Assembly: GCA_019454045.1 (NCBI GenBank)
Contig: SKCR01032772.1
Location: 1,496,501-1,560,500, forward strand
DNA from: Zanthoxylum bungeanum
Taxonomy: Eukaryota; Streptophyta; Magnoliopsida; Sapindales; Rutaceae
DNA: 64,000 bases
Direction of reading: 5' to 3'
Position numbers and translations under genes: made by a program. The first letter of the stretch is position 1. Each line of letters begins with the position of its first letter. Under the pieces are notes generated by a model, which saw only the letters and a program-made list of their open reading frames with translations, searched no databases and was not told the DNA's origin. Shown in pieces: positions 48,736-60,600 of the stretch.

Positions 48736-49361
48736 TTTTGTAATTTGTAATAATTATAAGAATAATGAAATTGTTTAAATTTTCTCTCTTAAATGTGGTA
48801 AATGTTGAACCACGTAATTTAATGTGTCATTTATTTTTGACAAAATATATGAAAAGACTAAAATGTCCACTATTACAAGTTGATTATAAATATTATTGTG
48901 GGTATTTTTGGCATATTGGAAAAATGAAATAAAAATGTACTTTTTTATCCAATTTTTTTTAATACATTATAATTCTACGGATATACAATTCGAAATCTAT
49001 TGGAACATTAAACACATACAATTATAGCACACCCAAAAATATACGTTTACAAAGAGACGACCTAGAACTCTAAATCATGCAGATATCTACTCTCACTAAA
49101 ATATGAGGAGATAAACTACTCCCATTTTTAAGAGATGAAAGTCCCTACAGAGTATCCGTTATTGCAGATTCCATTTTTGTTTATCCAACTTAGTTGCATA
49201 CAAAACAGAAGATAATTTTGTTTTCGTAGCCATCTCAAGACATGCTTTTTATTAGGTTTATAAACACAAACTCCCACACATCATATATGCATATGTTTTT
49301 GTCCCATCTTTTGTGTGGTATTGTCATGTGCCACATTTTAAAACTTTAAATATTTGGTGCA

Positions 49362-49560
49362 TTTAGTAAGTGAATGAACTTAATTTAATGAATGTATTTG
49401 CGATTTTTAGGAAGTGCATGAACTTAATTTGATGAATGTATTTGTTATTTATATATGAATGAATTTTATTTAATAAATGTGTTTGTCATTTTTAAGAAGT
49501 GAATGAACTTAATCTAATAAGTTTTTTTGATTTTTTTAAGTGAATGAATTTGTCTATTTA
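49362..49560 (+). repeat. tandem repeat of about 60-65 bp, three to four units
   Basis: GTGAATGAACTTAATTTAATG or variants recur at about 49370, 49427, 49465 and 49500. They alternate with GAATGTATTTG and ATTTTTAGGAAGTG segments. Confidence 0.7.
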
Positions 49561-50343
49561 ATTTGTAATTTGAGTTAAATTGGATGAATTTTTTTATTGT
49601 TATCACTATAAATATATGTATAACATTATATTTTGTCAACAAATATGTAAATATTAAGTATTAATTCCAACAAGAAAATGTAAAATATATTATGTAGTAT
49701 CTAGGGTCTAGATTCAGATTTTATAGATAATATGTCCTATTAAAACCTTATTTTGTGTTTTTTTTTTAAATTATTAAGACATTATTATTTTCTCTAATGT
49801 TTACTTTGTTCTTTTGCTTTGTTCTAATTATTTGTGCAATATTTATCTCATATCATATGTGATGTAGACACATGTCACTTTAAAAAATATGTCGTTTATT
49901 TTTAATATTGGTCATCTATAACCGCAATAACATTCAGATGCTCATCTAGTGTATATAAAAGGCGCACACTTATACAATTAATATTTTGTACATTTCTCGT
50001 GGAGCCAATAATTTCATATTTTTTGAGTTTATAACTATATTAAAAATATTTTTTTTTTCAAAATAAAAAAATTTCTGAAATCTCTTAATAAAAAATTCAA
50101 AACCCTAATTAAATAGACACAACACGATAACCAAAACGAGCCATGCTAGACCTTTTACCTCTTCCATTCGACCCATCCAATACGATAAGAGTTTTTGCCT
50201 GGACCAGTCCAACACAAAAAATTATCAAGCCACAAAATTTTTGAGTGAGTTGCATTTTCCCCGTTAAGAGGAATTGGACCAGCCCAAAAATGTGGGCTAA
50301 TTTTCAAGTTTGTTTTATTCTAGTTAAAATCATTTTCAGTGGC

Positions 50344-50392
50344 CACGTGACCCACGTGATGCTTGTGATTACGTATTACTTGATTCCACGTG
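50344..50392. promoter_or_regulatory. cluster of three CACGTG G-boxes upstream of the BIM-like gene
   Basis: The palindrome CACGTG occurs at 50344, 50353 and 50387, about 235-280 bp before the start codon. G-boxes bind bHLH and bZIP factors, and BIM-type proteins bind E-box/G-box motifs, so self-regulation is possible. The cluster lies just upstream of, or in, the 5' untranslated region; the transcription start is not known. Confidence 0.6.
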
Positions 50393-50624
50393 AATCCCAC
50401 GCTCATGGCCCCGTTGTAATTTACTGATCACTGATCAGATACGAGTTGGCCCTCTTCAACAAATTTATTGGGCCAAACCAACGGTGTCGTTTTGGAAGTA
50501 GAAGCCTCACGGGGAGAATGACACGAGCTCACCTTCCACAGGGCTTGCAAAAACAACTCTACATCGCCTGAGTTACTGATCCTGCTCTCGCCGGAGAATC
50601 CAAACAAATAAATTTAAGCAGAGA

Positions 50625-53600
50625 ATGAGAACAGCCAAGGGTAATCGAGAGGACGGAGATTACGTGGACGGCGAATTCATGTCCAAGAAAGAAGCCGTTT
50701 CTAACATTACAATTTCAAACACCAGAGGTTTTATTTATTATTATTTTTTTAAGGATCCGTTTAATTATCTCTTTTTAATTTGTTTCTTATGTATCATTGA
50801 AAAAAAAATCATCATTATTATTATTTAATTTTCAAATTCTTGTTGGTAGATGGGAAAAACAGTGAAAAGGCTAGTGTTATACGATCGAAGCATTCAGTTA
50901 CTGAACAGCGAAGAAGGAGCAAAATTAACGAGAGGTATCGTTTTATTCTTTCATTAATATGATTTATATTTATTATTATTAGTGTTTTATTCACACTTTT
51001 AATTTTTATATACCTTTTATTTGGATTTGTTTCTGCATCTGAGCTTGGGAATAAGTTATTATTCATGGTGCTGTTTTACTGTTAAAGTTTTGAACTTTCC
51101 TTGACAGCGTGCTGTAATTTGTTGCTTTTCAGATTTCAGATATTGAGAGAAATCATACCTCATAGTGATCAGAAAAGAGATACTGCTTCATTCTTGTTAG
51201 AGGTACGTTGTGCATATGGGAATTATTGTAGTGTGCGTGGTAAATGCAGTTCAGAAACTTTGTCGTTATAGTTTTTGTCGAGTGAGTGTAAATTTTCATT
51301 TGCAGGTCATCCAATATGTGCAAGATTTACAGGAAAAGGTGCAAAAGTACGAGGGTTCATACCAGGATTGGAGTGCTGAGCCTACAAAATTGATGGCTTG
51401 GGTAAGGTTCTGATACTTGCTCTTATACGTTATCTGTATGGAGTTCACTGACACAGTAATGGGCACACTCAGTAGTATGTACAAATGATAGTTCTTAGAT
51501 ATAATTGGTTATTCCAATTATATGAGTTGACCGAAAACAAGGATAAATTTTTTGAAGCTTCTAATCAAACATTTGATATCTCGTAGTTGTTGATTTTAGT
51601 AGATGACCATATTTAAGCGTATACAGACATTCAAGCGACATGACAAATGTTAATCATGGAAGTTGCAAACCTTCATAATAAAAAAAAAAGTTAATGTGAT
51701 CACTCGTGGAATATATTGGTGGCATAGTTGTTAAAGGCGCAAGGCGCACCTGAAATTCCCTACAAGCAATTAACAACCAAACTCTATATTCCCAAGAGGG
51801 GGTGAATTGGGTTATTGTCTAATAATGCGGAATTTAAAATCTTTGCCGATTTTATCTAGTTTTACCAATTTAGCTTAGATCGATTTTCTCTATTTCAATA
51901 TATCACCTATATGTAAGTTTCTACACAATAAGCATATATGTAAATAAAAGCTTGCAATAAGTAAAGAGTTAGGGATAGAGAAAATAACACCGTAATTTAT
52001 AGTGGTTCGGCCAACAATGCCTACGTCCACTCCCCCAAGACGCGCTTGAAGATTTCCACTATCAACCGAGTTTTCCGTGGCTCACCTGCAACCAAGAGTT
52101 TTACACACTAGGTTCACTCCAAACCTTTACACTATGAGTTTTAGATATAGGCTCACTCAAAAACCTCAACTATGAGTTTTAGATAAGGGCTCACTCACAA
52201 ATCTCTTACAAGTGTTTGAATAAAAGATTTACGAACACACTTGGACACTCACAAAGATAATGAAGATTTTAAGTGTGAGTTGCTTACCCAAGTGTTCTAA
52301 GCTCATTACTAATGAATATGAAGGTGTAGTGTGTGAGCTTGATGTATGAGAGTGTATGAATATGAAGGTTTATAACTCTCTGTTTTTACCTTAGAATAAA
52401 ATGTATGAAGGTGTAAGAACAATTGCAAAAACGAAAATGGGGCTGAATTTATAGTAAAATGAAAAATTGCCCCAACTTGCCTGTCTGAGACCGGTATGCC
52501 GGTCTCTAGACACTGGTATGCCGGTCTGGCTCCTCAACAGCTATCAACGGTTTGAATATATCCGTTGGGACCGGTATGGGGATCGTTATGGTCCTCGCCG
52601 GTTCCAGTGAGCATGCAAAATCATAGGGCTCACTGATTCCAGTAAGCATGCAAAGGTTAGGCTCATCGGTATGGTGACCAGAATGATGAATGCCGGTTCC
52701 AGTGGCTATGCAATCTTCAAGAAGACTGGTATGGTAGGCCGGTATGGATACGTGCCGATTCCAGAGAGCTTGCAAACAAAGCAGGTCCATCGGTATGGTG
52801 ACCGATATGGGACTGGTATGTCGGCCTCTGTGCAGAAATGCAGAATATGAAGTTTTAAAGCATTTTACACATGATCCTAATGCATCTATATGTATGTGCA
52901 TGTGTCATATGAGCTTAGGTGGTTATATAAACAATTCCAATACATATAAAGCTCTAAGCTAAGACTAAACAAGATTTTCTTCGTTTTTCCGCTAGTCTTC
53001 ACATTCACGCTCTTTACCACCAACGTGCTTTGACATCTTTTTGTAATGTCTCGCTAATGCGCGTCGAAGACTTCAAGTGTTGACGTCATCAAAATCCATC
53101 ATGCGACTATGTGGCTAACAGCACCAAGGCGCCAATGCCCTCCTGGGGCCTAGGCACAAGGCGCAATATGAGGCGCACGCCTGATCGAAGTGAGGTGCAC
53201 GACATACCCCTTATATTTTTTTATCTTTTATATTAAATTCTCAATTGGAATAATTCATATAAATTGTGTTTAATAAATTTATGCTGTAAATTTTAGCTCA
53301 ATAAAGAAAATTAACAATCATATCACAAAAAAAGTCATAACTTAAAAAAAAAAAAGATTCAAAGTTATCAAAATTCATAATTCGTATAATATTTATTATT
53401 ATTGATCTCTCTCATTCAACTTTTAAACTTCGTAATACATGCAATGGTGTGATATAGGCAATTGTTCATGTCATTTTTTCAAAATTCATTTTTTCAAAGA
53501 GGCCCGTGGGCTTTGTGCATAGGCATTGCGAGGCATGCGCTTGGGAATATGAGCTTGAGCCTCACAGACGGGAGGCGCTGGCAGTGAGCCTGAATGAGAG

Positions 53601-54829
53601 GCGGCCTTTAATAACTATGATTGGTGGTGAATACTGAATAGAAGTTGGGAGTGAATTTCAATATTATGCTTGTTTGGCTCATTAAACATCTCATTTTAAC
53701 TCATCTTTCATGTGCTTGAAACAGAGAAATAGTCACTGGCGTATTCAGAGTTTTGCCACTCAACCACATTCAATAAAAATTGGTTCTGGTCCAGCATCAT
53801 TATTTCCTGGGAAGTTTGATGAGAATTGCATCAGTTTGTCCCCAACCGTGCTTACAAGCACACAGAATCCTGTAGAGTCTGATCCTAGCCAGGACATTGG
53901 CTGCAAATCAGTGGACCGGCAACCTGAGGTGGCAAGCAAGGGAAGATCTATGTCCATGCCTTTGCAGGGAAATATGCCTGCTCTTGCACGGAGTGATTGT
54001 GTGCCAGTGCATCCTCTTCAGAGACCAGTCTCTGATGCACGGTCGAATGAGTGTCCTACTACTTCTGATACGATGAACCAACATGAGGAGCTGACAGTTG
54101 AAGGGGGGACGATCAGCATTTCAAGCATTTATTCGCAAGGGTGGGTTCTTAAACATCTTAAGTTTTTCTATTATTTGTTGCAATTTTTAGAAGATTGTCT
54201 AAATTTTTGCAAGTATATGGTGTTGGTGCATTAATTGCATGTAGAGTTGTAGACTATTATTATTTACAAAAAGGAGATCCATAACTGTGTGGATCTCCAC
54301 TTTGAGATTCTGTATCTCTGTTTGAATTTGTTGTTGCTTTCTTATCATTAGAGAAATTAACAGTTATATTCATATGTGTAGCTTTAGGAAGTTCACAAAT
54401 TTTCTCAAGGCTCATTTTGTTAAAATTTGGCACCAACCAGGTTGTTAAATAATCTGACACAAGCATTGGAGAGTGCTGGTATAGATCTGTCGCATGCCAA
54501 CATCTCAGTGCAGATTGATCTTGGGAAGAGAACAAACAGAGGGCTGATGTCCGACGCATCCATTGCAAAGGTATAAAGTGGGTGGATAGCAAAATGATCT
54601 TGATCTAGGTGTGTGTGGGTTGGTTAGAATGGGGAACCTTTGATCTGTTACAAATTTTATAACATAATAATTTTAAAGCTGTTTCTGTGGATTTAGTTGA
54701 TAATATCGGTCTTCAATTTCTTTCCAGGATTTGGAGAATCCCCCATCTATAAATCAGGCATTGGCAAAACTTAGGGATATAAGCAGTGGAGAGGACTCAG
54801 ATCAAGGTCAAAAGCGGTTGAGGACATAA
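50625..54829 (+). CDS. BIM2: BIM2-like bHLH transcription factor (BES1-interacting MYC-like)
   Basis: Seven exons: 50625-50727, 50850-50934, 51133-51202, 51306-51401, 53725-54140, 54441-54570 and 54728-54829. They total 1002 bp, or 333 residues, with every junction GT-AG and in phase. The protein starts [18 protein letters not shown]. The bHLH spans exons 2-4: [20 protein letters not shown] is the basic region and first helix, with the His-Glu-Arg DNA-contact pattern as [24 protein letters not shown] is the second helix. [15 protein letters not shown] after it is typical of BIM proteins. The C-terminal segment includes [20 protein letters not shown], shared by BIM1/2/3. BIM proteins work with BES1/BZR1 in brassinosteroid-responsive transcription in the nucleus. 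The length fits the family (Arabidopsis BIM2 is about 310). Intron 4 (2.3 kb) holds a MITE and a solo LTR. No lesion is seen. The symbol is assigned by resemblance; BIM3 is the main alternative. Confidence 0.93.
51723..53619. mobile_element. hAT-type MITE in intron 4 of the BIM gene, split by solo LTR H
   Basis: Terminal inverted repeats CATAGTTGTTAAAGGCGC and GCGGCCTTTAATAACTATG are flanked by a perfect 8-bp TSD, ATTGGTGG (51715-51722 and 53620-53627). Without the solo LTR it is about 522 bp. Subterminal DNA is rich in AAGGCGC/GAGGCGC motifs on both sides (51737-51750, 53125-53205 and 53500-53605). The centre is AT-rich with no open frame. Confidence 0.92.
51751..53120 (-). repeat. solo LTR H (1.37 kb) inside the intronic MITE
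   Basis: Plus-strand ends are TGAAATTCCC and GTGGCTAACA, flanked by a perfect TSD, GCACC (51746-51750 and 53121-53125). The minus orientation is likely: read that way, TGTTAGCCAC starts it, and GGGGGAGTGGACGTAGGC plus GGCCGAACCACTATAAATT near the end match the R-U5 region of many plant Copia LTRs. CCGGTATG-type motifs are repeated at 52490-52830. Confidence 0.9.
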
Positions 54830-55238
54830 GACCGCTAGCATGGATTTCCCGAGTCTTCCATTTTCACCCAGTTTCTTCTTCTGTCCTCTCCTTTCTGTTT
54901 AGTTTTCTCCTCAAATTGTTGTACATGCGAAGCATTTGTTTTTCTTGGTGTGCTTATGACATTTTGTGGTTAAGTGTTGTTCACTTGAATTGATTTTTGC
55001 ATGTAGTTCTCGTGATTTATATTCAGGGGATGCCATTGCCTATGTTTTGCTTGTATTATATACAATGATTCAGATATATGAAATGCGGCCCTTTGGGGAC
55101 CATTGCTTGAGCAAGATATTAGTTGTTTGTGTCATGTTGGTGGAAATGTTAATGACATAGCTCCCTTGTACTAATCAACTAAATTATCCCTGTCAAACTG
55201 CATTGACGATAAATTTATCCAATTTCCCTGTCGGAATC
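54830..55238 (+). other. probable 3' untranslated region and downstream flank of the BIM gene
   Basis: AT-rich DNA follows the stop codon with no further domain. No canonical AATAAA signal was identified with confidence, and the transcript end is not known. Confidence 0.4.
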
Positions 55239-55402
55239 CTCAAGGGATGTGACTTGATGGTGTAAGACTTAAGATCTCATATTGAGGTCTTGGGTTCGAA
55301 TCCAAAGAGTGCGTTTTTTATAAGAGCATGAGACAGTCGGGAGTTTTACATGTTCCGTTTAAGCTCGGAAGAGGTGATTTTGGCGGTGGGTTTCGAGTTT
55401 GC
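55239..55402 (+). mobile_element. tRNA-derived SINE, third copy
   Basis: Same family as 14243-14422: A-box-like GTGACTTGATGGTG, ATCTCATATTGAGGTCTTG, B box GGGTTCGAATCCA, TTTTATAAGAGCATGAGACA and GGCGGTGGGTTTCGAG. The 3' A-tail is lost or eroded and no TSD is clear. It lies about 410 bp after the stop codon of the BIM gene. Confidence 0.85.
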
Positions 55403-55591
55403 ATAGAAGCAAATCAATTGTACTTTGGATGTTTGATTTTCACCTTTGATTTACAAATGTATGCTAATCAAGCAGTGTGTGCATTACCTTTCTTTGTGTA
55501 GCTTGTCTTCTGAGGGTTCTCGAGGTGCCACTGTTTTGAGCTCCTTATTCCTTTTTCTAATGTTTTTGGCAGAGTAAATAATAAAATACTT

Positions 55592-56960
55592 ACTCTTAAA
55601 CTGCTTCTCCGGCGTTTGTCTCATCACCTTCACTCTCACTCTCACGATCTCTCTCTCACACACAACAAACCAAATTTGTGCCCTAAAATCGCCTTACACC
55701 GACGCCGACGCCGTTTCACAGGTGCTGCTTCTCCGTCACTGGTCAACTCTGTTGCTGATCAACTCTGTCGCACGTTGTTGGATTTTTGTGGTCGGTAAAT
55801 CTTGATTACACTGCATCCTTTATGATTTTGGTGATTTTGGGTTTGTTCTCTTGTTTCGAATCTTGCATGCAAGTTGTGTTTTTATCATCAAATTTGAAAC
55901 TAGATGGCCTCTGATTTTGTTACATGCAGTTTTAAATTAATCACCTTATGAAAGAATATTTATAAAAAGTTTCATCCTTTTAGCTTGACGAATTTTTTAT
56001 TTTGCAGGGAATTTGGACATATTTATTTGGAAGCTCATAAATTGTTCATGATTGTAAGGTACATTTAAAAAGAAACTGAATGTTTGTTAATGAATTTGTG
56101 TTGAATTTATGAAAATATGTAAAATGTATGGTTAATGTTCTTCTGGTTTGTTCAAAAGCTTGTTGAAATTCATCAATTTAAGATTTTTCCCTCAGCTTTG
56201 TGTCTTTTTCTATTTGTGACCCAATGGTTGTGTTGAATTTTTGAAAATATGTCAAGTGTATGGTTAATGTTCTTCTGGTTTGTTCAAAAGCTTGTTGAAG
56301 TTCATCAATTTAAGATTTTTTCCCAGCTTTGTGTCTTATTCTATTTGTGACCCAATGGGTTGTGTTGAGTTTTTTGAAAATATGTAAAGTGTATGGTTAA
56401 TGTTCCTCTGGTTTGTTCAAAAGCTTGTTGAAGTTCATCAATTTAAGATTTCTCTCTCAGTTTTGTGTCTTATTCTATTGGTGACCCCATTTTTATTTTT
56501 GTTTTAAGCATGATTGCACAAGTTTAGGTTGATCAAATTTTTTGGAGAGATAAGTTTTGAAATTTTTGGTATTAGGATGAAGTTATTTGGTGTTGAAAAG
56601 CATGGTTGCTAATCATCTTATATAATAAATTAATGGATAAGAAGTTTGGGTTTGATTGAAAAAAAAATTTTGATCACTGTAAAGTGATCCAACGGTGAGT
56701 AAAAAAAAAAGGAGAAAACCGGTTAAGCCGGTTACCTACCTTAAATATAAAAGGCCAGCTCTCTCTCTCTCAATTCATCTCACTTACAACAAGCAAAATT
56801 TCCCCTAATTTTTGCCCTAAAAAATTACGATACTCCCAGGTTGTGCTTCATCATCCCTGATTAACTCCGCCGCTGGTCAACTCCGCCGCTGCTACAGTTC
56901 ATCCTCTACGACGTCGTCGATTTTTATGGTGAGCTAATCTTGATTACATTGCATATTTGT
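55592..56960 (+). repeat. duplicated promoter/leader segment upstream of the Ulp1-type gene
   Basis: Segments at about 55592-55830 and 56755-56965 resemble each other. Both have a CT-rich stretch (CTCTCTCTC), CAACAAGC/CAACAAAC, TTTTTGCCCTAAAA or TGTGCCCTAAAA, GGTCAACTC with Gly/Pro-poor CCGCCGC-type DNA, and GATTTTTGTGG or GATTTTTATGG before TAATCTTGATTACA. This looks like a direct duplication of an untranslated leader exon about 1.16 kb apart. Confidence 0.7.
56085..56480 (+). repeat. three tandem copies of a 132 bp unit
   Basis: GTATGGTTAATGTTC starts at 56126, 56258 and 56390 (132 bp apart twice). Each is followed by TGGTTTGTTCAAAAGCTTG and TTCATCAATTTAAGATTT. The copies differ by a few substitutions. 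It lies between the two leader copies, in a probable intron. Confidence 0.92.
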
Positions 56961-57603
56961 TGTCTTGTTTCAAATCTTGCATGCTAGTGTTTTGGTAATT
57001 TGTGCCCTAAACCTGATTCAAATTGCTTGCAGTGATTTGTTTAAATCTGAATAATGAAACCAGAACATGCAGTATACTAGTATTGTCAAATCTATGTTAA
57101 TATCTTAAATCAAGTTTTGACTACCATTAATGTTGTTGCCTTTAATAGTGAGTTGTATATGCTGATGTATGTGGCTGATGATTTTGATATACATAGAACA
57201 CATCATCATGTTGAAAGTTGAAATCATTAGTTTTTGAGTTAGATTTTGTACTTATCTGACTTTTTTGTGACTTTATTCAATCGTCATCTAATTCAACTCA
57301 TTACATTGTGATAGTTTTTCTTGATAGTTTTATAAGCATTTTGCTTTTGAATTGTGGGTTAAACAATGAACTTTTGTAAGCCGTTAAGTTTGTTATGTTT
57401 AATTTTTTTCACCTAATTTTTTTAAATGTAGTGGATGTTGATAATTTTTATTGTGTACAAATGCAATGTTTGTTGGCATTATACGTGTTTGTGAAGTTTG
57501 GCATTAAACGTGGTTGTGAAGCTTTTTTCAAACTTGAAATTAACTTACTTATCATTGTTGATGTATTTCTAGTCCATCGTCTCTGTCCTTTGTTGTAAAC
57601 ATA

Positions 57604-60600
57604 ATGGCTAAACGAAAGAGGACTGAAACAAATGATCAGCCACATGGACCGGGCAAGCACACATGGTGTTATTATTAGTAAAATAATAATGAAATAAGTT
57701 TATTTGATGATGTACATACAAAGTTAATTTTACTTGTCTCGACAGCAAGTGTGAATCAAAGCGGATGAAAGAAGAAGGTGTTAAATTGACAAAAGAGGTA
57801 TGCAATCTACCATTTAACTTATCTTTGTTATTTAACTTTATAGTTTGATTTATTAACCTTTACTATATTATTTGGTTATAGATAAAAGGTCACGTAGGAA
57901 CTAATTGGAAGAAAATGAGCTTGGAAGAGAAAGTAGCTTTTGTGAACAAGTATAATCAGGAATATGTCAACCATGAAAGATGGCCTCGTGGATTATTAGG
58001 CAATCCAGTGGAGGAGAAGATAGAAGATAAAAACACTAACTATAGAGGAATATCAAGATGTAGTGTCACTCGATTCTCGAAAATGGTTTCCACATTTACT
58101 GTTGAACAAGAAGAAGCTGTAAGAGAGCTTGGGTTTGGAAGCCTCTTGGGTCTCAGATGTGGGAGATTGCGACAAGAGTTATGTAGATGGTTGGTTAAAC
58201 AATGTGACGTGGAGAGAGGGATAATAACACTTAATGGAACCGAATACAATCTAAGTGTTGATACTTTTGCTGCAGTTATGGGTATTGAGGATGGGGGTTC
58301 CAAGTTTGAGACTTATGGGGAAGACAAAAACATAACTGTTTTAAGAGCCCAATATTGTACTACTAAGAAAGGCATCCCAATAGCAATTGTGATTGAGAGA
58401 TTAAACACTATTACCACTGCAGATGATGATTTATGTATCCTTTTTTGTTTGTTTGCTATCAGTACTATCCTATGTCCTATTTCTGCCTCGTACATCAACC
58501 CATATTACATGCATGCATTGAAAGATGTCAACTCCATTATATTTAATAATTGGGTTACCTGGTGTTTTCAGTTTTTATGGAATGGAGTAAAGAAGGTCAA
58601 TAAAAACAAAACTTCTTCAATTAGAGGATGTGTTTTATTTTTAATGGTATGGAATTAATAAAATTTGATCTCTTTAATTTCCTCATACTGGTGCTACCAA
58701 AATGCAGTCCATGTTTATCATTATGACATTTATTTGTTTATGCAGATTTTCTACATGTCGTCTTCTACTTACCAGCTCTCTTCACCGAGGAATGGTTGGC
58801 CTATCATGTAGTGGACTGCCACAGAAATAAAAAAATTTGTCCAATAGGAGAAAAAATTTGGTGGTTTCGGGAGCAATGCGATATTATTCGTTGAATAATT
58901 TCATTTTATGGTATGCTTCAAGTTATCATTAAAAAATTAATTATTATTTTTAAATTTTAATTAGGTTCCCATGAGAAAGGAGAGTGGCCACCAAGACAGT
59001 TTTGTACGTGCAACGAAGGAATTCGATCCAGTTATGAGAAGCCTACAAAGAATTGAGGAAACTAGAGGAGAACATGCTAAAAAAACCTCGCAAGGTATGA
59101 AATTGATGGAATCTAAAATGGACGAATTGACAAAAAAGATTGATAAATTAGAATCATATTTGTTAGAGCTAAATTCACATGTTTGTGGAGAACAAGCGCG
59201 TCCGACTCATGAAACGACGTCGGTCCCTATCTTTGAAGGTGCACAACCAGTCGATGCTAAGGAAGTAAATGCCCATGATAAAAAAACCAACTAACATCAG
59301 TTCGTCCTCTCTTGACGACTCATTCAAGTTGAAACAGAAGCTTGCAGCAGCATTTAATGAATCAATGGCCAACCCTAAACCATTCTCCACCATTCTAAAG
59401 GATGAGGTATGGATACAAGGAATTACATGTTTTCTTTTACTTTCATTGTTATTATTTGAATATAATTTGTGACTTATTTTCTTTCACCTAGTCCTCGATG
59501 GATAGAGTTGGACAGAAGGCAGAGGCTCAAGACTCTGACATGTCTTTAATTGCTAATCGGCCACTAAAAAACAGAAATCCAGGGCCTTATCAGCTGTCCC
59601 CATGTGATATTGTTTCAACAGGCGCAATGTCAAAATTTAAAGCTGGTCATTTTTTGGTCAACAAGGCAGCCAATACTGATCATTTGAAGATAATTCAATA
59701 TTGTTTTAATAAATTCGCTGAGAAAATGTACCAAATCATTTACCATCATAGACTAAATTCTTTTCAATATATGTATATTGGATTGAAATTTTTTTTAATT
59801 CTTTTTCGGGTTGCTTGCAGTGAGATTATTGTCCGAACAAGTCATGAACATATCACTCGGGGTAGCTTGTTGTCGCTTTTTCCTGGTGAACCAGTTCAAG
59901 GCGAGGTTGTGTCTATTGATTTTTATGATTTTTACGTTTCAGTTTGTAATAATAACTGATCTATTGCTCAGGTCAGTTGCATAAAGACTGAGTACCTCAC
60001 CATAGAGGAGTCTTTCAAAAGAACCACGGAAACAATCAATTGGTTTTTACCGACAACCTTTGCTGTTAGTATTTTCGTTCTACCATTCAACTTGATTATT
60101 TTCATTTCATTGCTTTATTTTTATCTAATTTCAAGTCATAATATTTTTATCCGGAATCCATAAATGAATATGTAGCAAATGGTACTAGAACGAAATGCAC
60201 AATATGATTCATTTCGTAGAGCTTCCCAATTGAAAGATCATTATATGTGTGATCTGCAAAGATGCCAACAGGTCCAGTATATATGCTTCATTTATATTTT
60301 TTACCTTAGTATTTCTTAATTGCATCCTTATATCTTCTTTACTTTTCAATAGATATTTGAGCCAATCCACGACAGAGATTTCCATTGGTACATGTTATTG
60401 ATTAAGATTAAAGAAAAAGTTTGTGAGATTTGTGATTCTTTGCGGAGTGGTCGTCGAGCGCGTAAACGACAAAACCAAGTGAATATTATTGTAATTCCAT
60501 CTCACTTTTATTTTTTTTATTATTTATTTCATTTGATTGTATATCTATTATGCAAAATATTTTGATTATAACCAAATTATTTTCTCATTTAGTTGCAAGC

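Larger units (their letters stand above)
48039..50340. other. 5' flank of the BIM-like gene, AT-rich
   Basis: No coding frame is recognised. It holds a MITE-like inverted repeat (48310-48735), a small tandem array (49362-49560), and long A/T runs. Confidence 0.5.

Noticed and set aside
52506..52901. Minus-strand frame of 131 codons in the BIM intron
   Set aside because: It lies wholly inside solo LTR H and comes from CCGGTATG-type repeats; LTRs do not normally encode proteins.
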